From Mantamonas sphyraenae (Eukaryota > CRuMs > Mantamonadidae), in the NCBI GenBank assembly GCA_026936335.1, contig JAPMXV010000044.1, positions 372,001 through 436,000 on the forward strand: DNA of 64,000 nucleotides, written 5' to 3'. Below the pieces are notes generated by a model. That model had not been told where the DNA came from. It searched no databases and saw only the letters and a list, made by a program, of their open reading frames with translations. This document shows, piece after piece, positions 32,978-43,431 of the stretch; position 1 is the stretch's first letter, and each line of letters begins with the position of its first letter. The position numbers and the translations under genes were made by a program.

Positions 32978-33879
32978 TGGGTGCGCTTGTGCTGCAGTGT
33001 CTCCTCTTGCAAACGTACCAGCTCCTCCACACTCATGGTGGCCGCAGCAATCACTTTGTCTTTGCGTCGTCGCCTCTCCCTGATGATCATGATGCTGAGG
33101 AGATTGGTGGGCTCCTTCACGTTGTGGTAGTAATGGATGGAATAAGTCAGGTTCACCGCAAGGTCGGTGTGGTCTTGGTGCTCTGCCAGCGAGATCTCGC
33201 TCGAAGTCAGCTTTCGTCTCGCGCCCAGAACCTTGACGCTAAGGTGGACCTCTGTCAGCGGCGCAAAACTGCCGTACAGCTCTGTGCGACGTCGCATGTG
33301 TGTCAGCTGTCTCTCTTCTGTCCGATGAACCGTCCGTGCTGCCAACACATGTCCTTGGCAGTGCCCACGGCGCACTTGTCTTGGCCCAAAAAATTGAGCA
33401 AGGTGGAAAAGACGGGGAATGAGGGTGTTGCCTTTCCACGCCGCGTCTCTGCACTTACCGATGCGTGTGATGCGCACAGAACACATGCGGTGCACAAAAT
33501 ACGCCTTCCAGATACCCTTGCTGTGCTTTGGAGGGATGGTGCTGACTTCGTTCTGCTGGAAAGGGTGCGTGGAGCCTCCCTGGGCCCCCTCCGTGTCGTC
33601 CGAACCCAATCTCTTGTCCGCACGCCATTCGAGCAGGTTGCGTCCACGCTCAGAGTTGGACCGCTTCCTCGGCGCTCCGCTTGCGCTGCCGCTGCCTCCT
33701 CCCTGCTGATGCTGTTGTTGCTGTTGGTGGTGGTGGTGGTCGCTGCCGCCAAATGGCCCCGACCCAGCCGACCCTGCACTGGCGGCAGAGTGGGGCGTCG
33801 ATCCAGAGCCCACTCCTGACTCTGGGCCGTTACTCCCCACAGAAACCGCCAGTGGCGACTCTGGTGGAGCTCCTTGCAT
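30472..33879 (-). CDS. PACS: PACS-family sorting protein (phosphofurin acidic cluster sorting)
   Basis: Exons 33879-33459, 33281-33019 and 32934-30472, 1,048 residues, phases exact. A His/Gln/Gly/Ser-rich N-terminus precedes the furin-binding region (residues 120-220) with the PACS hallmarks MCSVRITRIELYGSF, RRKLTSSEISL and an NLLSIMIIRERRRRK segment. An acidic cluster and a long Ser-rich middle follow. The C-terminal PACS domain contains MILIDCSEQVGRELLEVS, a KGIVFYPIPLP segment and a terminal INKLICRCT then LQVCIDGVDYDNV motif. PACS proteins link acidic-cluster cargo such as furin to AP-1 or COPI. Both introns (177 and 84 nt) are multiples of three without stops; the second is almost entirely CA repeat. 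Confidence 0.9.
32936..32975. repeat. TG/CA microsatellite inside PACS intron 2
   Basis: (TG)20 on the plus strand; on the gene strand it is a CA tract running directly into the CAG acceptor, taking the place of a pyrimidine tract. Confidence 0.95.
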
Positions 33880-34027
33880 GGTTTTTGTGTTGTGTTGGAC
33901 AACGCGAAGCGACAACGGTGGATTGTTGGCGGGATGAGGATGCAGGTGACGGATGGTGGATGGGTGCGCTGAGGGTGGGAGGGTGTGCGTGTGGGTTCGT
34001 GTGCCCTCATTGCTCCAATATTATTCG
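33880..34027. promoter_or_regulatory. Divergent promoter region, PACS / KDM8-like
   Basis: 148 bp between start codons, with GTTGGACAAC (small inverted repeat near 33893) and a CCAATATTATTC segment close to the KDM8-like ATG. No TATA box. Confidence 0.4.
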
Positions 34028-35077
34028 ATGGAGGGGGTGTTTCAGCTCGTTGCCGACTTGGAGGGGTCCAAGGAGGACGTGATGCTGGCTGAGCTCGCCC
34101 AAGAGGCACTCCAGGCTTTGGGAACGGAGGCTGAAATGACGGTGATGGGCGAGATGGAGAAGCAGTGCCATGCATTGCTGCACAAAGGGGATTGGAAGCA
34201 GACTCGGATTGAACTGCGCCTGTTCTACGCTGCCATTGCCCTCTCCATGGCCACACACACACAGGATGTCGCCTGGATCGACAGGGGCATCCTATTTGGT
34301 CCCGTTGACATTGTCGAACCGACCACCGACCTCGACGCGGCCTACGCCACGCTCCTGGACAAGCTTCTTCCTCGCGCCCCGGATGGCAACTGGGAGGACG
34401 ACCCAGCCCTGTCGCCGTTGCACACCAGCGACGATGGGACACAGGACAGCCACAGCGGCCAGGCGGCGATGTCGCTGATGGAGTTTGGGAGGTATGTGGC
34501 TGAGAAGGAAGCGGTGGTGCTGAAGGGGGTGTTGGATGGCTGGCCTGCCATGTGGCGGTGGCAGCAGGACGGATACCTGAAGGAGTGTGTGTGGGGGCGG
34601 ACGATCCCAATCGAGGTGGGGAGCAGCTACCAGAGCGACGAATGGGAGGTGCAGCTGTGGGAGGGGCAGGAGTTTGTGGCAGCACTGCAGGAGGAGGATG
34701 GGCAGACGGGGAAGCTGCCGTACATGGCCCAACACGACCTCATGCGACAGATACCGCGGCTGTACGGGGATGTGTGTGTGCCAGACTACTGTGTGGGGCT
34801 GGTGGAGGGCGGAGGGGAAGTGGAGCCGCAGATGCGGATGTGGTGGGGACCTGGAGGGACACATTCACCGTGGCACAGTGACCCGTACGACAACATTCTG
34901 TGTCAGGTGCGAGGGAGGAAGCGTGTGCTGCTGAAGCGGGGCGAGGAGGAGGAAGAGGAGAAGGAAGTGGTCGTGGAAGTGGAACTGGGGCCAGGGGACG
35001 CGTTGTTCATTCCGAAAGGACATCTTCATGACGTGACGAGTCTGTGTGTGTCGATATCAGTCAGCTTCTGGTGCTGA
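34028..35077 (+). CDS. KDM8: KDM8/JMJD5-like JmjC 2-oxoglutarate oxygenase
   Basis: 349 residues, intronless. An N-terminal helical region (residues 1-110) precedes the JmjC domain. Diagnostic JMJD5 features: GRTIPIEVGSSYQSDEW, then LPYMAQHDLMRQIP, PDYC, WWGPGGTHSPWHSDPYDN with the iron-binding H-x-D, GRKRVLL, and the C-terminal GDALFIPKGHLHDV with the second His, ending SISVSFWC. The co-substrate-binding Lys is plausible in the RKRVLLKR segment. JMJD5 hydroxylates arginyl residues on proteins such as RCCD1 and RPS6; older reports of histone demethylase or clipping activity are disputed. A Glu-rich insert lies in one loop. Divergent with PACS and 48 bp upstream of the next gene. Confidence 0.88.
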   Translation: MEGVFQLVADLEGSKEDVMLAELAQEALQALGTEAEMTVMGEMEKQCHALLHKGDWKQTRIELRLFYAAIALSMATHTQDVAWIDRGILFGPVDIVEPTTDLDAAYATLLDKLLPRAPDGNWEDDPALSPLHTSDDGTQDSHSGQAAMSLMEFGRYVAEKEAVVLKGVLDGWPAMWRWQQDGYLKECVWGRTIPIEVGSSYQSDEWEVQLWEGQEFVAALQEEDGQTGKLPYMAQHDLMRQIPRLYGDVCVPDYCVGLVEGGGEVEPQMRMWWGPGGTHSPWHSDPYDNILCQVRGRKRVLLKRGEEEEEEKEVVVEVELGPGDALFIPKGHLHDVTSLCVSISVSFWC

Positions 35078-35125
35078 GGGTGTGTGTGTGGGGTGTGGTG
35101 CCGCTCGTAGGCTCCGCCAAATGAC

Positions 35126-36199
35126 ATGGAGACGCGCTTCCCCAAAACGACCCCGTCACTGCCAACCAATCCCCACCGGTGCAACACAGACAGCTCACCA
35201 ATTCCCCCCATGCCAGTCTCCAAAGAAGTCAAGAACGCCATCAACCGGCTTTACACCTCTGTCACGTTTGGAAAGGTCATTGACCCCATGCTGAAGCTCA
35301 CCGTGGTTCTGCTTCTTCTCATGCTCACTGCTTCCCGCGCGGACGAATTCAAGACGGTGCTGTGTCTCAAAGGCACGAAAGCAGCTGTGTCCACAGTCAC
35401 AGACCCGCGAAAGTGGTCCAAGGACGACGAGGCCAGCCTCTTCTGGTCGTACAAATACCAAAAGAGCCTCAGCATCGATCCCTTTCTCGTAGCCACATTC
35501 GCACTCAGTTTCCTGCTGTACTACTTGCGCGTGGAACATGTCCGCGTGACAAAACATGCGTTTGAGATCATGCTGACCAAGGCGGAGCGGGACCTGCCCG
35601 ACCACGATTCCACTCCCAAAACGGACGACGAATGGTCAGTTGCACATCCCAAGAGCGCGCGATGATGGAGTGTTGCGATGGGAGATTGTTTCAAATGATC
35701 TGCTGACACACAAAGACAGGGTGAGTGCTGTGCTTCCTCGCTGCCGGCTGCATTCACATCACCACCCCCACCACCACTAACACACACTCCCCCTTGCCAG
35801 TTCGAGCGCATGCACGTTGTCCTGGACTTTGTCTACACGCATTGCAACCAGTACGACATGACCTTGGTCATTCTGGACCTTGTGAACGTCTTGGTTTCCT
35901 CCGTCCTCGTTGGCCGTCTGGTTTCGATGAACGTTGCCAGTGCAAACATCCTCCCACCCAACTGTGCAACCGCAGACTTTGAAGTGACTGTGATCTCCCG
36001 TTGGGTGCTTGTCTCGGCCATTCTCTGCACCATCGTCATGGTGCTGATTTCGCTAGCCACCTGCTCATTCAATGGCTCACGCGTGGCGGGATACAACATG
36101 GCCAACATCATGGTGGACAACGTGATGGTCAAGCGACTTGTGTCCTTGCGCATGGAAGGTCCAGCGGAGGAGAAGCAAACAGAATCCGGAACGATCTGA
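35126..36199 (+). CDS. Four-TM protein of unknown function whose model needs a 1-nt micro-exon
   Basis: Exons 35126-35634, 35720 (one base) and 35801-36199, 302 residues. Intron A (85 nt) has GTCAGT, GCTGACAC and ACAG; intron B (80 nt) has GTGAGT, ACTAACAC and CCAG. TG + G makes the Trp codon and joins the two halves in frame; skipping the single G gives a frameshift. TM helices: about residues 55-72, 115-134, 180-205 and 224-250. A Cys pair lies in the first luminal loop and another in the second. The N-terminus is Pro/Thr-rich. No family recognised. An alternative is one 156-nt intron using a weak GTTGCA donor at 35641, also in frame. Confidence 0.7.
35720..35720 (+). other. Candidate single-nucleotide micro-exon
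   Basis: The base G at 35720 is flanked on the left by a complete acceptor context (GCTGACAC branch site 8 nt before ACAG) and on the right by a consensus donor GTGAGT. Frame preservation of the host gene requires one base (or 1 mod 3) here. Confidence 0.5.
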
Positions 36200-36279
36200 A
36201 CTCAAACTTTCATTCACACATTCACACACTTGCTGAGAGGACCAACGGCCAGTCTCTGGTGCTGAACAGTTGTGCACAA

Positions 36280-39200
36280 CTAACGCACAATGCCGGCGAA
36301 AATGCGGTTTCCGTCGCTGCCGCGCACATCGATGCCCGCATACGCGTCGAGCAAAAAGGCGATGCCGGCCACGAGCACAAAGAGCAGGACCATGACGGCA
36401 AGAGCACGCAGGGTGGACTTGAGGTCGCCTGTCTTGCGCTTGGGGCCGAGCACAGCCAGCAGGGCCGAAAACAGCGTCAAACTGTACACAATGCTCAGCG
36501 ACAGGGTCACTGCAATGATGATGCCAAACTTGGCAAACACCACAATCTGGGTGAAGCACAGCACGATGGCTGCGCCGATTGTCGTCACCGAGCTCACAAA
36601 CATGCTCACGCCCATCTCAGTCAGCGCTTCGCGAACACGCTGCTGCCTGCTCTTCTCCGGGTCGTGCTTGCCTGCCGTCGAGTACGCCTCGCCCAGATGC
36701 AGGCAATAATCCACAGAGAGGCCCACCAGGATGCTGATGGAGATGGCCTCCACCGCGCCCAGCGTCCAGCCTTGCAACACAAAGAAGCCCAGCATGCACA
36801 GCGTGATGCACGCAATCGTAAAGATGGCCGACAGTGCAATGCGCATCGAGCCGATAAACACGTACATCACAAAGAACGCAGTCACCATCGAGATCATGAT
36901 GCCGTACACCACGCCGTTCACAGCGCTCACCTCGGTCATCATGGCCACCCAGTTTGGCGACGTGTGGTACATCTTGTTGGCCGACGCCGGCGCCTCCTTG
37001 TTCGCCTTGATCGCAAACTTCTCCCATTGTTCGTAAAAGGGAAGCATCACAAAGCTGGGCAGATTCTCCTTGGCCACACCCAGCGCCTCCGCCACCACGT
37101 ACAGCACACGCTTCGCTCGTCCGTTTTCGTCGTACTCCAGACGCACGTCCTGGCGGAACTTGATGTTGCCCGTCGCCACGTAGTAGTCAAATGTGTCCAG
37201 GAAGTAACGCTTGTCCGTCACCGGGAACGGCGTCGTTCCGTTGTCCTTCTTCAGGATCCACTCCTTGTAGCCGCTCATCACACAGCGGCCTCCGCCTCCC
37301 TCCACAAACACCAACGACGTGTCGTTAAGTGCGTCCAGACACGTCTTGACAAGGTGTTCCTGCGCCGCAGGGTCCGTCAGGTCAAACGTCGTGTCGTACA
37401 GCGGCGTGCCCACGTTTTCGCTCAGCGGATCGTTCTGGTCGGCCGTGCTTCGGTCGATGCCCTTCAGTCCCCACACCATGGACACGGTGACACGCGCCAG
37501 CTCCAACGGGGGCGAAGGGAAGCAGGCGTTGCTGCCTCCACACACGCCGCACAAGTCGTACTGAGTGCCCGAGTTGGGAATCCCGTCGCAGCCTGCACAC
37601 GTGCCGTTGTTGCCCGCACACACACCACACCCATCCATGGTGGAATTGGCATACTGTGGTAGTGTGCACACGCCACAATAGTCGTAGCGCAGGCCCGAAT
37701 TCGGCACTCCATCGCATCCTGCGCACGTTGCGTTTGTGCCGTTGCACACGCCACACGCGTCAAGCACAGCCGTGCCGTTAATTGTGCCCGCACAGTCCGC
37801 GCACGACGAGCCGTTGCCTGCACACACGCCGCACCCGTCAAACTGCAAGCCCGAGTTTGGCACGCCATCGCAGCCGCGGCACGTGCTGTTGTCCCCAAAG
37901 CAGACGTCACACAGGTCTCGCGACGCATTGGTGTTGGATCCTGGAGGCACGCACGACCCGCAGCTGTCATTGAAATAACCCGAGTTTGGCTTGCCGTCGC
38001 ATCCTGCACACGTGCTGTTGTCGCCTCCGCACACGCCGCACCCGTCGTACACCGCACCCGAGTTCGGAATGCCGTCACATCCCGCGCATGTCTTGTTCGC
38101 ATTGGCTGCCGTCACGCACAGGCCGCACGCATCGTAGCTCTTGCCGGAGAAAAACACGCCGTCGCACCCTCGGCACGTGCCGTTGTTGCCTCCACACACG
38201 CCGCACACGTCGTACACCGCACCCGAATTGGGAATCCCATCACATCCCGCGCATGTCTTGTTCGCATTGGCTGCCGTCACACACAGACCGCACGCGTCGT
38301 AGCTCTTGCCCGAGTTCGGTACGCCGTCGCATCCTGTGCACGTTGCGTTGTTGCCAGCACACACGCCGCAGGCATCGTACACCGCACCCGAGTTGGGGAT
38401 GCCGTCACATCCCGCGCATGTCTTGTTCGCATTGGCTGCCGTCACGCACAGGCCACACGCATCGTAGCTCTTGCCCGAGTTGGGTGCGCCGTCGCAGCCC
38501 GCACACGTTGCGTTGTTGCCGCCACACACGCCGCAGGCATCGTACACCTTTCCACTCTTGGGCACACCGTCGCACCCGAGACAGGTGCTGTTGTTGCCGT
38601 CGCACACGCCGCACGCATCAAACTTCTTGTTGCTTCCTCCGACGCCGTCGCACCCGATGCATGTGCTGTTGTCTCCGCCACAAATGCCGCAGGCGTCAAA
38701 CACTGCGCCACTGCCTGCCACTTCGTCGCACCCGATGGCCTCATCCACCACAGAGGTCACGTTGTAGCCCAAGCTTGTGCCGTTGCCCACCGCTGCCTGC
38801 ACGTCGTTCGACGACGTCACCTTTGGATTGCTGGCGATCTCCACCACCACAATCACCGATCCGCTCTTGACCGACTTGAGCACAATCAAGTCCACAGAGA
38901 TGTTCAGCTGCCTGGCCAGGTTCTCTTTGAACAGCGTTTCGTTGAACGTAGACACAGATCCCTGCATCGTGATCTTGGTCACCACCGACGTGTTGCTCAC
39001 GGGCTGTGTGCACGACGTTCCGTTGCCGTTGATGATACCACATGCGTCTCGGCACGACGACGAGTCGCCTGCACACACGCCACACAGATCGTACACTGCA
39101 CCGCTGTTTGGAATCCCGTCACATCCCGCGCACGTCTTGTTCGCATTGGCTGCCGTCACACACAAACCACAGCCGTCGTAGCTCTTGCCCGAGTTGACAA

Positions 39201-42031
39201 TGCCGTCGCAGCCCGTGCACGTTGCGTTGTTGCCTCCACACACGCCGCAGGCGTCATATGCAGCACCCGAATTGGGGATGCCGTCACATCCCGCGCACGT
39301 CTTGTTCGCATTGGCTGCCGTCACACACAGACCGCACGCGTCGTAGCTCTTGCCCGAGTTGACGATGCCGTCGCAGCCCGTGCACGTTGCGTTGTTGCCT
39401 CCACACACGCCGCAGGCATCATATGCCACTCCCGAATTCACGACGCCGTCACAGCCCCTGCAGGTTGAATTTGTGCCACCGCAGACGCCGCATGCGTCGT
39501 ACACCTTGCCCGAATTGGCAACGCCGTCACAGCCCTTGGTTGCACACGTGCTGTTGTCGCCGTTGCACACGCCGCACGCGTCCAACAGGCTACCCGAGTT
39601 GGGAATGCCGTCGCAGCCTGCGCAAGTGCTGTTGTTTCCTCCGCACACCCCGCAGCCGTCGTACACCAGGCCCGAATTGGGCACGCCGTTGCAGCCTGCA
39701 CATGAGCTGCCATTGCCTCCGCACACACCGCACGCATCGTACGCCTTTGGGGGCACCTTGACGACGCCGTCACATCCGGTGCACGTTGCATTGTTGCCAT
39801 TGCACACGCCGCATGCGTCTAGAGTGGCGCCGCTGTTGGGGATGCCGTCGCAGCCTGCACAAGTGCTGTTGTTGCCTCCGCACACACCGCAGCCGTCGTA
39901 ACGAGCAGGCGGGTTTGCGGCCACGCCGTTGCATCCCACACACGTCGAAGCGTCGCCTCCACACACGCCGCACACGTCGTATGTCCTGCCGCTTCCCTGC
40001 ACGCCGTCGCACCCAGGACACGAGCTGCTGTCGCCGTCGCACACGCCACAAATGTCGTACACCTTTCCCGAGTTGGGTACACCGTCGCAGCCCAAGCAGC
40101 TAGTGCCGTCGCCGCCGCACACGTTGCACTGGTCCACAACACGGCCCGAGTTGGGCACGCCATCGCACCCGAGGCATGCGTTGTTGCCTCCACACACGCC
40201 GCAGCGGTCGTATCGTCGCGTGCCCACATTCCCTGCGTACACTACGCCGTCGCATCCGATGCAGGCTGTGCCGTCGCCGTCGCACACGTTGCACCTGTCC
40301 AACACCTTGCCCGAATTCGGCACACCGTCACAACCGTTGCCGGCTCCAATGTCTGTCAGGCACGCGCGGCATCGTCCCGCCTCGGTGAACGACTTGCTCT
40401 GGTCCGTGAAGCGTTGGATGTTGTGGGAGTCGGGGAAGAACTGCGGCAGTTCGTCTGCTGGCTTCATCTGCACCGTAAACACGGCGCCGACCACGGCCAA
40501 GCCCACAAACAAAACAATGACCACGTAGCGTGCGGCGTACAGGCCGTCTGTGTAGTATGTCTGGAAGAAGCGCTCCATGACTCCCAGCTTGGCCGCAGGC
40601 GCTTCGTCCCACGTCGACTCGGCTGTGGAAATCGTGGCACGGATCGTACCCACGCGCACTGTGGTCTTGCCATTGCTGTTCGCCAGCTTCTTGCTCAATG
40701 CGCGCGTCTCCTCATCTTCGGTGTCATCCACATTCGTCACCGCCGCTTTGACGCTGCTCGTGTCGCTGCCGCTGTCGTTGTCGTCCGAGTTGCGGCCACA
40801 GGAACAGCAGCCTCCATCGTCGTCCAGCACCTCGCCCGTCTTTGCGTCGTACCGCTCCCGCGCACACACGCACGTGCCGCACTTGCCAAAGTATTTGTAG
40901 TGGATGCAGACAATGGCTGGGAAGAGCGTCATGACCAGCACGTAGTTCATGGTCACCATCAGGGACATAAAGATGCCAAACAGGCGAATGGCAGGGATTT
41001 CCGAGACGATGTTGGCTGCAAACGCACCGGCGGTGGTCAGCGAGGTGATCAGCATGGCCTTGCCCGAATGCGTGTACGTGAAGCCCATGCGCTTGTTGAT
41101 GTCGCGCGTCACCGTGCCCGACTGCCGAAAGTGGTCCACGTAGATGAAGATGTCGTCCACGCCAATGCCCAGAATGATAAAGATGGCCAGGCCGTTCATC
41201 ACGCCCACCACCTTGACCCCGAGCAGGCCTCGGTACAGGAAATACACCGAGGGGAACGACATCAAGATCTGGATCATGCCGCCCATGCTGATGAACAGCG
41301 AGCGCGTGTGCAGCCACAACAGGAGGAATACCGACCCCAGCGAGATGAGCGCCAGCTGGATATCCTCGTAGAACGTGCGTAGGAGCTGGTCTTGCGTGAT
41401 GAAATCTCCACCAAAGGACAGCCGCACATCCTTCGTCTCATACGTGGGCAGGACGTCGATGTACTTTGTGATGAACGCCGTGAAGATGGCCTGCTGCGCC
41501 GTCTTGCGGTCGTACTCGTCTCTGTAGCCATCGAGGGGAGTGCCAAAGTGAAACGTGCTTCGCAAGTAGCTGCTCTTGAGGTTGTCCCTGTTGAAGGACT
41601 TGTCCACGTAAAAGTAGTTGCCCGACTTGAGGATGCCCAGCATGGTTGTCTGCACGTCGGCCATGGTGTTGCCGCGGCCGTCCCACTTGGTGGAGCCCGT
41701 CTCCGAGTTGTTGCTCGGATAGAAAAAGTTCATGACGGTGTGTGGCGGCAGGCAGTCGTACGCGTAGTTGTCCTGGCGCCAGCAAAAGTCGCTGTATCCG
41801 GCAAACGCCACAATCTTCTTTTCGATCTCGCGCACCTGGGCAATGAAATCGGCCTGCAGCATGTTGGTGCCGTTCACACGATGCTCGTAAATGACATTAA
41901 GCAACCACGTGGACTTGATGCGCCTGCCTGTGCTTGCGTTGGCCGTGCGTTCGTGTCCGTTCTCTTCCAATTGCAGGTTACGCAACAGTTGATCCTCTGT
42001 GCTGCGTGTGTGCTGCGCCTGAGCATCACTC

Positions 42032-42062
<31 letters not shown>

Positions 42063-42850
42063 CCGCGTCTGCGCTGTGCAGACGACGCGAAAGCTGGTTG
42101 TATCGTGCAACGCCCCTCAGCGCCTGGCTGCTTACACCTCGCATGCGGGCATACTCCATGGCCATACGTTCCACCAGACTCAGACTCTCTCGTGTGTCTG
42201 CTTCCTGGTCTTCACGTGTGCGCGTCCCCTCTGCGCCTGCACGGCGTATTGCTTCGGCAGGGTCGTTCTGTCCAAAAACGGAGCGCAACGACGCCGCCGA
42301 CGTCCGTGTCCGTGTACTGCCTGCTGCCACCTCTGCCGACGAGGACGACGAGGCTGTCAGCGCACTCGATGAGCTGCTGGGTTTGTCGAGGTAAAAAGTT
42401 TGGTTGGAAGGCCTGGCTGTGGGCACGTTGATGGCCGCCGTCATGCCGTCCTCCCGCTCTGCCACAAAGTGATCCTGGATGCGAAACGCGCCGATGCCAA
42501 AATCGATGGTTACGTCTGGATACAGCACGTACGCGCCTGCACCCATGCCCAACTGCGCACGCGTGGTTGCGATGGTGTCAGGGGCCGGGTCTCTGTGATC
42601 TCAATTCACACGGGCACGCAGCCGTTTCCTCCACCCGTCACGGGTGGCCACAGCATCGCTCGCACGCACAACATACCGGAATGCAGAGAAAGAGAACAAA
42701 AAACAAACAGGGTGCTCGCAGAATGAGGTTTGTGAACCAGAACGAGTGACACTCTTGGATGTGTCCAAGGCGCTCTCCGTCCTGGCTGTACCTCGCTTGC
42801 AGCTCCGAGGTGGTTGTGCTTTCGTCACCGGACTTGTCCATTGTGGTCAT
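36280..42850 (-). CDS. Dispatched-like RND transporter with ~30 Cys-rich repeats in its second large loop
   Basis: Exons 42850-42677 and 42552-36280 (124-nt intron with CTGACAC), 2,148 residues. TM1 is near residues 43-58 in exon 1. The first RND half ends with a sterol-sensing-type TM cluster holding GIGVDDIFIYVDHF, and the second half has GLSVDYCLHLGEAY; both match Dispatched, which releases lipid-modified ligands such as Hedgehog. TM7 is followed by about 940 residues of GCDGxPNSGxxYDxCGVCGGxNSTC units, broken once by a 90-residue non-repeat module, before the second extracellular half-domain and TM8-12. Expected topology puts the repeats outside the cell. The frame is intact throughout. 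Hedgehog ligands are not in view, so substrate is unknown. Confidence 0.9.
37520..40345 (-). repeat. Tandem Cys-rich coding repeats (about 30 units of ~23-29 codons)
   Basis: Each unit has six conserved positions: GCDG, NSG, YD, CGVC, (G/N/D)GN and TC, typically with four or five Cys. Two length classes exist, a ~23-residue form and a ~26-residue form with CVTAANANKTC. Long and short forms alternate in two blocks (near 38050-38480 and 39060-39400), with almost identical DNA, showing recent expansion of a two-unit block. Confidence 0.95.
38735..39010 (-). other. Non-repeat module within the Cys-rich array
   Basis: About 90 residues without Cys interrupt the repeats after unit 16. It reads SVVTKITMQGSVSTFNETLF, then ENLARQLNISVDLIVLKSV and GSVIVVVEIAS, an alternating beta-alpha-beta pattern like SEA-type or related extracellular domains of protist surface proteins. 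Identity is an inference. Confidence 0.55.
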
Positions 42851-42919
42851 TTCGATGTCTGCATGTGTGGTGCGGGCAAAGGGGCCAGGGACAATGTCCG
42901 GAGGTGTGAGGGCGTGTGT

Positions 42920-43282
42920 CTACAAGGTCTCGAACTTGCGCACATGTGCGTTTCCGGGCCGTTTCGAACCTTTTGTCGTGCCACTTTCGGTGCCTTTTGT
43001 CAGCTTGCTCCACAGTGTGCTCTCACCAGAGGCCTTGGGAGCAGTGTCTCCATCCTTGCTGATGGATGACGAGTCCTTGGCGGCCTTGCTTGAAGCCTTG
43101 GGTCGAGTCGACAAGGTGAGCATCTCGCTTTCGTCCGCCTTCCGGTGGGCAGCCACCGTGGGAGACTTGGGTGTTGCTCCAAACCGAGACGACGTCAACT
43201 CTGCCTTTTGTTTGCGTCCGGCTCGCGTCGCAGTGGATCCCTGCGCAACGCCAGAGTTGCCAACCGCGTTCCTGCTGCTCAT
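42920..43282 (-). CDS. Small basic Ser/Thr/Lys-rich protein, hypothetical
   Basis: 120 residues, single exon, ATG 43282. Composition is Lys/Ser/Thr/Ala-rich with many S/T-P or S-K pairs and no predicted fold. It lies 69 bp upstream of the Dispatched-like start on the same strand and divergent from CPSF160. The frame is the only long one on this strand here and its codon third positions resemble real genes, but no homologue is recognised. Could be a disordered nuclear protein. Confidence 0.45.
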   Translation of the reverse strand: MSSRNAVGNSGVAQGSTATRAGRKQKAELTSSRFGATPKSPTVAAHRKADESEMLTLSTRPKASSKAAKDSSSISKDGDTAPKASGESTLWSKLTKGTESGTTKGSKRPGNAHVRKFETL

Positions 43283-43431
43283 GTCTTTTTTGGTGCCAGC
43301 GGCGCGGCCGTGGATCATTCGAGTCAACCTCACGTGCATGGCACTGTACAACCCTCTTGTTGCTCATGACCATGACCACGTCGATGCATGTCAGGGAAGT
43401 GCCGCGTGTGTGCGTCCAGCCCAAAGGAGAA
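43283..43431. promoter_or_regulatory. Divergent promoter region, small basic protein / CPSF160
   Basis: 149 bp between start codons; contains an upstream out-of-frame ATG at 43341 that opens a frame overlapping CPSF160 and is probably an upstream ORF or lies before the transcription start. Confidence 0.35.

Noticed and set aside
32940-33000. His-Thr repeat peptide in the unspliced PACS frame
   Set aside because: It is a translated CA microsatellite inside an intron with GTACGT donor and CAG acceptor; removing it joins two conserved PACS segments.
36001-37662. 553-codon plus-strand frame opposite the Dispatched-like gene
   Set aside because: Antisense of the conserved TM8-TM12 region; His/Ala/Arg-rich shadow with no motif.
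37520-40345. CRISPR-like or satellite array
   Set aside because: The regular repeats keep one reading frame, encode conserved Cys/Gly residues and lie within an intact transporter gene.
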